From: Candidatus Woesearchaeota archaeon
GTDB taxonomy: Archaea; Nanobdellota; Nanobdellia; Woesearchaeales; UBA525
Reading direction: 5' to 3'
Length of the DNA stretch: 10,336 nt
Assembly (NCBI GenBank): GCA_003694385.1
Contig: RFKA01000034.1
Coordinates: 1 to 10,336, forward strand
Numbering within the stretch: the stretch's first letter is position 1; each line of letters opens with the position of its first letter. Below the pieces are notes generated by a model that worked only from the letters and a program-made list of their open reading frames with translations, was not told the DNA's origin and did no database searches. The position numbers were made by a program, and so were the translations under genes. Shown here piece after piece: positions 1 to 5,112 of the stretch.

Positions 1-336
1 GAACAATGGCTCGTGCTGAAAGACGAGGACATCGCGCGCGCTAAGCAGAGGCACCGCGCGGCGCTCTCGCAGTTCCTCATGGCGAGGAAGGTCGGTGTGC
101 TCGTCACAACGAAGAGTGGACAGCAACGCATGCTCATGGCTCGGAAGCTCGAAGAGAAGTACCCGGACAAAGAGTTCACATTCATTCTCTTCGAGACGCT
201 TGACTTCGGTGCGCTCGAGGATTTCTCCTTTGTTGAGGTCTGGGTGAACACGATGTGTCCGCGCATTGGCTACGATGACACGAACAAGATGACGAAGCCC
301 GTCGTGAATATTGGTGAGCTCGGTTTCGAGTGGTGA
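1..336 (+). CDS. dph2: Dph2, diphthamide biosynthesis enzyme (C-terminal part, 5' end outside window)
   Basis: The frame is open from base 1, so only about the last 111 residues are present; archaeal Dph2 is usually about 320-350 residues. Archaeal Dph2 is a cytoplasmic homodimer with a [4Fe-4S] cluster. It cleaves S-adenosylmethionine and transfers the 3-amino-3-carboxypropyl group to a histidine of elongation factor 2, the first step of diphthamide synthesis. The sequence shows the family's C-terminal domain: a TTKSGQ stretch at 109-126 followed by a helix, and then the WVNTMCPRIGYDD motif with its cysteine codon at 256-258. This is the third of the three cluster-binding cysteines; the other two lie in the missing part. 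The closing KPVVNIGEL stretch is also typical. A GTG at 13 should not be taken as the start, because the frame continues upstream. The assignment is firm on motif grounds. Confidence 0.9.
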   Translation, partial: EQWLVLKDEDIARAKQRHRAALSQFLMARKVGVLVTTKSGQQRMLMARKLEEKYPDKEFTFILFETLDFGALEDFSFVEVWVNTMCPRIGYDDTNKMTKPVVNIGELGFEW

Positions 337-361
337 GCTGATTCCGAGCCGTGAGAAAAGG

Positions 362-369
362 TTTAAATA
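362..369 (+). promoter_or_regulatory. TATA-like box for the 393 gene
   Basis: The sequence TTTAAATA is centred about 27 bp before the ATG at 393, the spacing expected between an archaeal TATA box and its transcription start. The mRNA is therefore probably leaderless. This also argues against the upstream in-frame GTG at 351, which would lie before the box. Confidence 0.65.
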
Positions 370-392
370 GCGCTGGCGCGTGCTTCTCCTTT

Positions 393-641
393 ATGTTCGA
401 GAGCTACGCGAAGTTCTACACGATTGTCGTGGCAGCCCTCGGTCTTGGCTTTCTCGGCATGGAGCTGCGCTCGTGGACGGGCAGCACAAATTATGGCTCG
501 CACATGGTGACAGGCATGGTGACGACGGACGCCGGCCACATCATCGGTATCGGGGGGAGCGAACTCGCGTTCCTCGTGATTGGTCTTGTCGTTGGCGCAG
601 CGATTGTTAGTGCAGTCTACCAAGCCTTCCGAACAGAATGA
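393..641 (+). CDS. small membrane protein, two predicted transmembrane segments, function unknown
   Basis: This predicts 82 residues. I do not recognise the family. A first hydrophobic helix spans about residues 8-24, and a second, rich in V, A, G and I, about residues 58-78. They are joined by a polar loop of about 30 residues with several Gly, Thr and His, containing GHIIGIGGSE. The C-terminus is short and polar. The start at 393 is preferred over an in-frame GTG at 351 because a TATA-like box at 362-369 sits at the right distance for a leaderless message, and because the extra 14 residues would precede a clean membrane-protein N-terminus. It lies 56 bp after dph2 and converges on the DUF4346 gene. 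It could be a small structural or accessory membrane protein; nothing in the neighbours names a job. Confidence 0.6.
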   Translation: MFESYAKFYTIVVAALGLGFLGMELRSWTGSTNYGSHMVTGMVTTDAGHIIGIGGSELAFLVIGLVVGAAIVSAVYQAFRTE

Positions 642-669
642 TGGCTGCGTCACGTAGCGCACGCCGCCC

Positions 670-1029
670 TCAGCGCTTCACGTTTTCAGATTCCGGCTCT
701 GAAGCCTTTTTATTGAAGTCCAGGGGCTCGTCCTGTATAAAGACGAGGCCGAGTTTCAGCGCTGTTTCTGCCTTGTGGAGCTCGTGGCCAAGGTAAGCTG
801 CGTGTTGGAGGCTGCTGAGGAGCCCTTTACGGACGCAGGTCTGGGCGATGCTGAGCGCGTCCTTACCGAGAATATCTTCTTGGGCTTCGTGCCGATAGTT
901 CATATGCCGCACGCCGATTTCCCCCCGCGCATAGAATACTTTGATGAGGAAATAGCCCTTCGGGTCTGCCCGCCACTCTCTCCGTGAGTCATAGCTTGCA
1001 GTGGTCCGTGGAACTGCTTCGTCAGGCAT
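670..1029 (-). CDS. stand-alone DUF4346 domain protein
   Basis: This predicts 119 residues. The match is to the DUF4346 family as I know it. It has DPKGYFLI near residues 22-29, and a long C-terminal conserved block around 68-103 (RKGLLSSLQHAAYLGHEL, then ALKLGLVFIQDEPL). In some archaea this domain is attached to pterin-binding, dihydropteroate-synthase-like or methyltransferase proteins; here it is alone, and its biochemical role is unknown. The tail after residue 105 is charged and probably flexible. The ATG at 1029 is supported by a TTTATAAT box on the same strand at 1058-1051, about 25 bp upstream, implying a leaderless transcript. The gene converges with the small membrane protein and diverges from the structured RNA and dnaG. 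Confidence 0.75.
   Translation of the reverse strand: MPDEAVPRTTASYDSRREWRADPKGYFLIKVFYARGEIGVRHMNYRHEAQEDILGKDALSIAQTCVRKGLLSSLQHAAYLGHELHKAETALKLGLVFIQDEPLDFNKKASEPESENVKR
695..711 (+). terminator. possible intrinsic terminator for the small membrane protein gene
   Basis: A 4-bp hairpin (GGCT, loop CTGA, AGCC at 695-706) is followed directly by five T residues (707-711), some 54 bp after the stop at 641. Archaeal termination depends mainly on the T-run. The element lies inside the 3' part of the convergent gene, so it could also be chance coding sequence. Confidence 0.3.
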
Positions 1030-1050
1030 GAAGAGAGAGGAGTTGAGTGC

Positions 1051-1058
1051 ATTATAAA
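1051..1058 (-). promoter_or_regulatory. TATA box of the DUF4346 gene
   Basis: Read on the minus strand, TTTATAAT is centred about 25 bp before the start codon at 1029, which fits a leaderless archaeal promoter. Confidence 0.65.
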
Positions 1059-1083
1059 TCTTTATTAAAATACTTAAATGATA

Positions 1084-1111
1084 AAATTATTTTCTCTATA
1101 GAAGATAATTT
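1084..1111. repeat. AT-rich inverted repeat in the divergent promoter region
   Basis: Two 11-bp arms (1084-1094 and 1101-1111) are complementary at ten positions plus one G-T pair, around a 6-bp spacer. The element lies between the DUF4346 promoter and the promoter of the structured RNA. A run of six T follows at 1113-1118. It could be an operator for a dimeric regulator acting on either divergent unit, or a weak plus-strand terminator stopping antisense readthrough. Confidence 0.5.
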
Positions 1112-1126
1112 ATTTTTTGTCATAAG

Positions 1127-1138
1127 CTTTATATAAAG
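1127..1138 (+). promoter_or_regulatory. strong TATA box of the structured RNA (and perhaps dnaG)
   Basis: CTTTATATAAAG is a perfect 12-bp palindrome containing the best TATA box in the window. Counting about 26 bp downstream places the transcription start near 1155-1160, a few bases before the first paired base of the structured RNA at 1165. No comparably good box is seen between the RNA's 3' end and the dnaG start, so this promoter may serve both. Confidence 0.65.
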
Positions 1139-1157
1139 ACCTTGACTCCCTCAGACC

Positions 1158-1427
1158 ATCCCCAGCGTGCGTATGGGTCCTTCCGCGAGCCGCGTCTTGG
1201 CGCAGCGAGGAACGGGAGACACTAACGGACGCAGCAGCCCGGCACGAGAGTACCTTCGGGAGCTCACGGCAAAGCCAAGCAATGAACGCGGGGGTTAGTG
1301 ACCCGGGCGACACTCACGATCACGCATTCAACCGCTTCGCGAGAGGCGCATCACACTCACCACGTCACCCCGAGGCAACGGGCAACCTGATGAGACAGCA
1401 GGGAAGGCCCCTGCATACTAGCGCCAA
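1158..1427 (+). ncRNA. structured RNA of unassigned class upstream of dnaG
   Basis: A GC-rich, ORF-poor stretch with strong long-range pairing. Its ends close: 1165-1175 pairs with 1414-1424 (GCGU and GUAUG against CAUAC and GCGC, with a 2x2 internal loop). The stem continues as 1175-1184 with 1402-1410, giving nine pairs with one bulged U at 1178. Inside, CACUAAC (1220-1226) pairs perfectly with GUUAGUG (1294-1300), extended by CGGG (1213-1216) with CCCG (1302-1305). Within that helix lies a UUCG-capped hairpin around 1246-1265; after it is a six-pair hairpin with a GCGA tetraloop (1333-1348). An 8-base direct repeat ACACTCAC (1310-1317, 1353-1360) flanks this last hairpin. A strong TATA box sits at the right distance upstream. 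I see neither the SRP RNA signature nor the universal RNase P motifs in full, though CAAAGCCAAG (1271-1280 region) and ACAG before the 3' strand recall RNase P. It may instead be a long leader of dnaG. End positions are estimates. Confidence 0.55.
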
Positions 1428-1454
1428 TTCTTGCGAGACGTTTCCATGCGAAAA

Positions 1455-1460
1455 GAGGGA
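1455..1460 (+). promoter_or_regulatory. ribosome binding site of dnaG
   Basis: GAGGGA lies six bases before the ATG at 1467. It supports that start over the in-frame ATG at 1446, and fits a leadered mRNA, unlike most other genes here. Confidence 0.5.
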
Positions 1461-1466
1461 AGACCA

Positions 1467-2741
1467 ATGGCAAAAATAGCCCAGATAAGCGCAAAATACA
1501 TCATCCATGCCAAAATAAACATCGATGGCGTCGTCGACCGACCAGACGTCATTGGTGCAATTTTCGGACAGACAGAAGGGCTGCTCGGCGCCGACCTCGA
1601 ACTCCGCGAACTCCAACGCTCAGGCCGCATCGGGCGCATCGAAGTCAATGTGAGCACGAAAGGAGGGAAGACTTCCGGCGAGATCATCATCCCAAGCAGC
1701 CTCGACAAAGCAGAGACAGCGATCGTTGGCGCAGCGCTTGAGATCATCCAGCGCATCGGACCCTGTAATGCAAAACTCAACGTCGTCAACATCGAGGATA
1801 TCCGCATCAGCAAACGACAGTTCGTCATCGAGCGCGCCAAGGAACTCCTGAAGAACCTCATGGAAGGCGTCATGCCGGACAGCCAGGAACTCGCGGATGA
1901 AGTCGCCTATAGCGTGCGCGTCATGGAAATCACTGAGTATGGCAAGGAACGACTCCCGGCGGGTCCAGCGATAGACGAGAGTGACGAAATTATTCTCGTT
2001 GAGGGACGCGCAGACGTGCTCAACCTGCTCAAGCACGGCTTCAAGAACGCCATCGCCATTAACGGGACGAGTGTCCCGCCCAGCATCATCGACCTGTGCA
2101 AGGAGAAAGTCGTGACGGTGTTCGTCGATGGCGACCGCGGGGGAGACCTCATCATCAAGGAGCTCCTCAGCGTAGCAGAAATCGACTTCGTCACGAAAGC
2201 CCCCGACGGGAAAGAAGTCGAGGAAATTACGAAGAAAGAGCTGCACAAGGCACTCCGCAGCAAAGTCGCCGCCGAACAATACAAGATGGAGAGCAACGGG
2301 CGTCACGAGCAGCGGCGAAGCGCGCCTGCACGCGATAATAGACGGGACACGCGACGCGATGCAGCGCCACGCGAAGCCCCCCGCGAGCGGTCACACGACG
2401 ACCGAAGAGACGCTCGTCCCGCACCGAGGAAGAAAGCTCCTGAAGCGAGCGAGAAAGAGAAGAGCACGTTTGCTGAGATGCTCGAAGACCTCATCGGCAC
2501 ACGTGGCGCCTACATCCTTGACAAAGACCTGAATATCCTCGGCAAAGTGCCAGTGAGTGAACTCCAAAGCACCATCAGAAGCCTGAAACAAGGCATCCAC
2601 GCAGTCGTCTTTGACGGCGAAATCGAGAGCGGGCTCGTCAGCGTTGCCGAAGGAGCGAACATCCATTTCCTCGTCGGCATGGGCAACAAGGCAGGGGGCG
2701 CGAACGGCGTTGCCCTCCTCACTGTCGACGACATGGAGTAA
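1467..2741 (+). CDS. dnaG: archaeal DnaG-type primase (TOPRIM domain)
   Basis: This predicts 424 residues. Archaeal DnaG has a TOPRIM catalytic core; it can make RNA primers in vitro and is also found bound to the archaeal exosome, so its role spans replication and RNA decay. The N-terminal region (1-165) opens with [17 protein letters not shown] and contains [12 protein letters not shown] and the [15 protein letters not shown] stretch typical of the family. The TOPRIM fold covers about 171-250, with the catalytic EGRAD at 179-183 and DGDRGGD at 221-227. Residues about 271-330 are a low-complexity linker rich in Arg, Asp, Pro and Ala, probably disordered. A folded C-terminal domain follows (about 333-424), ending in [10 protein letters not shown]. 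The start at 1467 matches family N-termini and has GAGGGA upstream. It follows the structured RNA closely with no clear promoter of its own. The next gene, rio1, begins 50 bp later with its own promoter. Confidence 0.95.
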   Translation: MAKIAQISAKYIIHAKINIDGVVDRPDVIGAIFGQTEGLLGADLELRELQRSGRIGRIEVNVSTKGGKTSGEIIIPSSLDKAETAIVGAALEIIQRIGPCNAKLNVVNIEDIRISKRQFVIERAKELLKNLMEGVMPDSQELADEVAYSVRVMEITEYGKERLPAGPAIDESDEIILVEGRADVLNLLKHGFKNAIAINGTSVPPSIIDLCKEKVVTVFVDGDRGGDLIIKELLSVAEIDFVTKAPDGKEVEEITKKELHKALRSKVAAEQYKMESNGRHEQRRSAPARDNRRDTRRDAAPREAPRERSHDDRRDARPAPRKKAPEASEKEKSTFAEMLEDLIGTRGAYILDKDLNILGKVPVSELQSTIRSLKQGIHAVVFDGEIESGLVSVAEGANIHFLVGMGNKAGGANGVALLTVDDME

Positions 2742-2753
2742 GTGGCGATTGTG

Positions 2754-2766
2754 CATAAACATATTA
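2754..2766 (+). promoter_or_regulatory. TATA-like region of rio1
   Basis: An A/T-rich stretch (CATAAACATATTA) ends about 26 bp before the ATG at 2792. It suggests that rio1 has its own promoter and a leaderless message, despite following dnaG closely. Confidence 0.5.
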
Positions 2767-2791
2767 ACTCTTCGTATTTCTTTCCCCCATC

Positions 2792-3529
2792 ATGGTCGTC
2801 CGCAAAAGCAGGGAAGAGTGGAAGATACGCGCGAATGTCTTCGACAAGTTCACCGAGGAGACACTGCACAAGCTTTCCAGCCAGGGACTCTTCGGCGACC
2901 TCGTCAGCGCTGTCGCGCTCGGGAAAGAAGCGAATATTTTCACGGCGACGAGAGGGCGGCACACCCCCGGGCACGTCATCGTCAAGATCTACCGGCTCGA
3001 AAACTGCAACTTCAAACGCATGTATGACTATCTCCGAGAAGACGTGCGCTATATGAAGACGAAGCCGCAGCGCCGCGCCGTCGTCTTCGCATGGGCGCAG
3101 CGCGAGTACCGCAACCTGCTGCTCGCGCGCGAAGCTGTGGCCGTCCCCGCGCCGCTCGGTTTCCGAAACAACGTGCTCGTGATGAGCCTCATCGGTGATG
3201 AGCGCACAGGGGTGGTCGCGCGACAACTCAAAGATGTAGAGATCGAGCAGCCGGAAGCCTATAAAGAGAAAGTGCTCAGCGCTGTGCGCGCACTCTGGCA
3301 GAAGGGGCTCGTCCATGGAGACCTCTCAGCGTTCAACATCCTCGATAAGGGCGGCGAGCCAGTCTTTATTGACTTCAGCCAGGCGATGCCCCGGACGAGC
3401 CCACACGCCAAGGAGTACCTCGAGCGGGACTTGAAGAATATTGGCGCGTATTTCTCGCGCTATGGCGTAGCGGGTGACGTGGCCGAGGAACTGGATCGTA
3501 TCCTTCGGGCCTCTCCTCGCGCTGTGTGA
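2792..3529 (+). CDS. rio1: RIO1-family atypical serine/threonine kinase/ATPase
   Basis: This predicts 245 residues, the usual size for an archaeal RIO1. RIO kinases bind pre-40S (archaeal pre-30S) particles; ATP hydrolysis or autophosphorylation drives late small-subunit maturation. Visible elements in order: the RIO-type nucleotide loop ALGKEANIF at 42-50; the ATP lysine in IVKIYR (Lys65); a flexible segment and helix around 90-112 (KPQRR to WAQREYRNLL); the hinge VLVMSLIG at 128-135; the catalytic loop LVHGDLSAFN (173-182) with Asp177 and Asn182; and the metal-binding loop IDFSQ (193-197) with Asp194, which in RIO1 proteins is the phospho-acceptor aspartate. RDLKNI near 212-217 is also typical. 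All key residues are present, so the enzyme should be active. The KH protein downstream is its expected functional partner. A short tandem repeat begins at its stop codon. Confidence 0.94.
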   Translation: MVVRKSREEWKIRANVFDKFTEETLHKLSSQGLFGDLVSAVALGKEANIFTATRGRHTPGHVIVKIYRLENCNFKRMYDYLREDVRYMKTKPQRRAVVFAWAQREYRNLLLAREAVAVPAPLGFRNNVLVMSLIGDERTGVVARQLKDVEIEQPEAYKEKVLSAVRALWQKGLVHGDLSAFNILDKGGEPVFIDFSQAMPRTSPHAKEYLERDLKNIGAYFSRYGVAGDVAEELDRILRASPRAV

Positions 3530-3560
3530 TACAAGGCGTGATACGAGGTGTGATACAAGC
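3526..3560 (+). repeat. 12-bp tandem repeat, nearly three copies, starting at the rio1 stop
   Basis: Units GTGATACAAGGC (3526), GTGATACGAGGT (3538) and GTGATACAAGC (3550) follow each other head to tail with one or two changes. The first unit contains the TGA stop of rio1. It looks like a small local duplication; each copy carries a TGA in the rio1 frame, so the duplication adds no coding sequence to that gene. Confidence 0.75.
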
Positions 3561-3600
3561 AAGGACACACCCAGAGCACTATTCGCGCAGTGGGAAGCAA

Positions 3601-3606
3601 TTTAAA
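3601..3606 (+). promoter_or_regulatory. TATA box of the KH-protein gene
   Basis: TTTAAA is centred about 25 bp before the ATG at 3629. It supports that ATG as a leaderless start, and rejects the GTG at 3590, which lies upstream of the box. Confidence 0.6.
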
Positions 3607-3628
3607 CGGCTGGCAGACACCACCCCTT

Positions 3629-4162
3629 ATGTACGCCTACGAAGTCCGTGTCCCAAAGGAGCGCGTCGCAGTCATTATTGGCCAACGAGGAGCGGTGAAA
3701 CGTGCGCTCCAGCAACACGCAGACCTCAGGCTCCACATTGATTCTGCCGAAGGCCTCGTGACGCTCGAAGGGGAGGACAGTATTAAGCTCTTCTCTGCAC
3801 TCCAAGTCATCAAGGCCATCGCGCGCGGCTTCAACCCCGACGTCGCCCAGCTCCTCCTCAGGCAGGACTACGTCCTCGAGCAACTCAAGCTCAATGAGTA
3901 CGCGAAGACGAAAGAAGCAATGCAGCGCCTCAAAGGACGAGTCATCGGCATGAAGGGAAAGAGCAGAGAGCGCATCGAAAATCTCACTGAGTGTTTCGTG
4001 AGCGTCTATGGTAAGACGGTAAGTATCATCGGGCCAAGTGAATGGGCGAACGTCGCGAAACGAGCCGTCGAGCGCCTCCTTGAAGGGCAGATGCACGCGA
4101 CCGTCTGGAAATTCCTCGAGCGCATGCGTCGCCAACTCAAACAGCGGGAACTCGGCGCGTGA
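3629..4162 (+). CDS. archaeal Pno1/Dim2-like KH-domain RNA-binding protein
   Basis: This predicts 177 residues. The protein consists of two KH domains. The first is about residues 3-68, with the RNA-gripping GXXG loop as GQRG at 18-21. The second is about 85-160, with GMKG at 107-110 inside the LKGRVIGMKGKSRERIE stretch. This two-KH layout with a canonical second GXXG is that of eukaryotic Pno1/Dim2 (Rrp20), a factor at the 3' end of pre-18S rRNA; the archaeal homologue is taken to act in 16S rRNA 3' maturation. The adjacent RIO1 kinase acts at the same step in eukaryotes, which supports the assignment. The ATG at 3629 gives the expected N-terminus (MYAYEVRVPKERVAVIIG) and has a TATA box at the leaderless distance. 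The last 26 bp overlap the convergent permease gene. Confidence 0.9.
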   Translation: MYAYEVRVPKERVAVIIGQRGAVKRALQQHADLRLHIDSAEGLVTLEGEDSIKLFSALQVIKAIARGFNPDVAQLLLRQDYVLEQLKLNEYAKTKEAMQRLKGRVIGMKGKSRERIENLTECFVSVYGKTVSIIGPSEWANVAKRAVERLLEGQMHATVWKFLERMRRQLKQRELGA

Positions 4163-4904
4163 CATGTAGGAGCCGAATCGCGGTCACGAAGAGCACAATA
4201 ACAAACAGTCCTTGGAGTAAGAGCGCTGGAGCGTGGGCTCCATAGTACGAGCCAATGAGTGACCCGAGAAGCGCGGTGGGGAGAAGGAACGCGACGACAC
4301 GGTAATTAATATCTCCTGAGAGGCCGTGGAAGCCGGCGCTGAAGAACACGATGCCGACGAGTGCGAGCAATGATGTCGTCGTCGCGGTATGGATAGGAAA
4401 GCCGAGCAGCATGAGCAACGGCACGAGGATGACACCACCAGAGATGCCGAAGAAGCCGCTCAAGAAGCCCGTCGTCACCCCGACGAGAAAGAGAAGGCTT
4501 TTCGTCGCGGGGAGCACGCCCGAGAAAACGCCACGCGGAAGAGTCATTAAGACACCTGCCGCGAGAATGAGCAACGCAAATAAGCGGAGCAATACCGTGT
4601 TCTGCAAGCGATGCTCGCAGCGCGTCCCGAGAAAGGTGCCGAAGAACGCGCCAGCAATGATGAGGCTGACAACGAGTACCTGAAGTGACTGTGGGCTCAA
4701 CACGGATGAAGCAACGGCGCCAGCAACGATGACCGGCCACATCGTTACCAGAGAAATGCCTGACGCGATACGCATGGTTTGGTGGTAAAAAACTACGAGG
4801 GCGGGGATGAGTAACAATCCTCCACCAATGCCGAGCAGAGCACTCATGAGGCCCACGAGCATACCGAGCACTGCCAAACCAGCTTCCCGTCGCTGCATAG
4901 TCAT
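4137..4904 (-). CDS. TauE/SafE-family membrane permease
   Basis: This predicts 255 residues from the ATG at 4904. The protein is almost wholly hydrophobic, with roughly seven or eight membrane helices arranged as two related halves. Each half begins with the family's glycine-rich signature: LLGIGGGLLLIPALV near residues 24-38, and GFFGISGGVILVPLLMLLG near 150-168. The family exports or imports anions such as sulfite, sulfonates or sulfoacetate; the substrate cannot be read from sequence. Size is normal for the family. The start is uncertain: GTG 4910, ATG 4904 and ATG 4898 are all in frame and close together. A TATA-like ATTAATAAG (4948-4956) upstream could drive it. The gene lies on the opposite strand, between the KH gene and top6B, overlapping the former by 26 bp tail-to-tail and sharing a divergent promoter region with the latter. 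None of its neighbours suggests a transport pathway. Confidence 0.85.
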   Translation of the reverse strand: MTMQRREAGLAVLGMLVGLMSALLGIGGGLLLIPALVVFYHQTMRIASGISLVTMWPVIVAGAVASSVLSPQSLQVLVVSLIIAGAFFGTFLGTRCEHRLQNTVLLRLFALLILAAGVLMTLPRGVFSGVLPATKSLLFLVGVTTGFLSGFFGISGGVILVPLLMLLGFPIHTATTTSLLALVGIVFFSAGFHGLSGDINYRVVAFLLPTALLGSLIGSYYGAHAPALLLQGLFVIVLFVTAIRLLHVTRRVPAV

Positions 4905-4947
4905 TACCACACGCCTTGTCGTTAACTAGCTTTTCACATCTCCAGAG

Positions 4948-4956
4948 ATTAATAAG
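4948..4956 (-). promoter_or_regulatory. possible TATA box of the permease gene
   Basis: Read on the minus strand, CTTATTAAT lies about 48 bp before the ATG at 4904, implying a leader of about 20 nt. A second, weaker A/T stretch (GTTAACTA at 4921-4928) would instead suit a leaderless start near 4898. The sequence does not decide between them. Confidence 0.35.
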
Positions 4957-4983
4957 CTTTGTTGTCCTCGAGATTAGTGTTCC

Positions 4984-5011
4984 CATCGAAAGCTGTACTC
5001 ATCGAGAGCTG
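4984..5011. repeat. 12-bp direct repeat between the divergent permease and top6B genes
   Basis: CATCGAAAGCTG (4984-4995) and CATCGAGAGCTG (5000-5011) are identical at 11 of 12 positions and spaced 16 bp apart. They lie about 70-100 bp before the top6B TATA box. They could be a tandem regulator site, or coincidence. Confidence 0.5.
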
Positions 5012-5081
5012 CCTTCCCTTTGAGAAGAGCCCAGAACACTAGAGGGAGTGCAACAAGGGAGCGCAACGTCGGCACACAAAC

Positions 5082-5089
5082 TTTTTATA
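5082..5089 (+). promoter_or_regulatory. TATA box of the top6BA operon
   Basis: TTTTTATA is centred about 27 bp before the ATG at 5113, preceded by an A-rich stretch that could serve as a B-recognition element. It decides the start of top6B. Confidence 0.7.
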
Positions 5090-5112
5090 GCGTTCATTGC
5101 TCGACGAGGACG

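Noticed and set aside
1385..1405. CTGATGAG resembling a hammerhead ribozyme core or a C box of a C/D RNA
   Set aside because: No stem II hairpin and no properly placed GAA core follow for a hammerhead, and no matching D box with guide spacing is present for a C/D RNA.
1158..1427. SRP (7S) RNA
   Set aside because: The expected helix 8 sequence with its GGAA tetraloop and AGCAG internal loop, and the kissing helices 3 and 4 at the 5' end, are not found.
1282..1479. Small plus-strand ORF (65 codons) in the structured RNA region
   Set aside because: It has no ribosome binding site or TATA box at a suitable distance and overlaps the dnaG start; the bases are better explained by RNA helices.
1620..2306. 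Open minus-strand frame of 228 codons inside dnaG
   Set aside because: It is antisense to the TOPRIM primase, with no recognisable domain or promoter.
2510..3316. Open minus-strand frame of 268 codons across the dnaG and rio1 junction
   Set aside because: It is antisense to two well-supported genes, shows no family motif, and arises from GC-rich codon use; it spans the rio1 promoter.
5020..5112. Upstream extension of top6B by 31 residues
   Set aside because: The extension contains the TATA box at 5082-5089 and does not resemble topoisomerase VI B N-termini.
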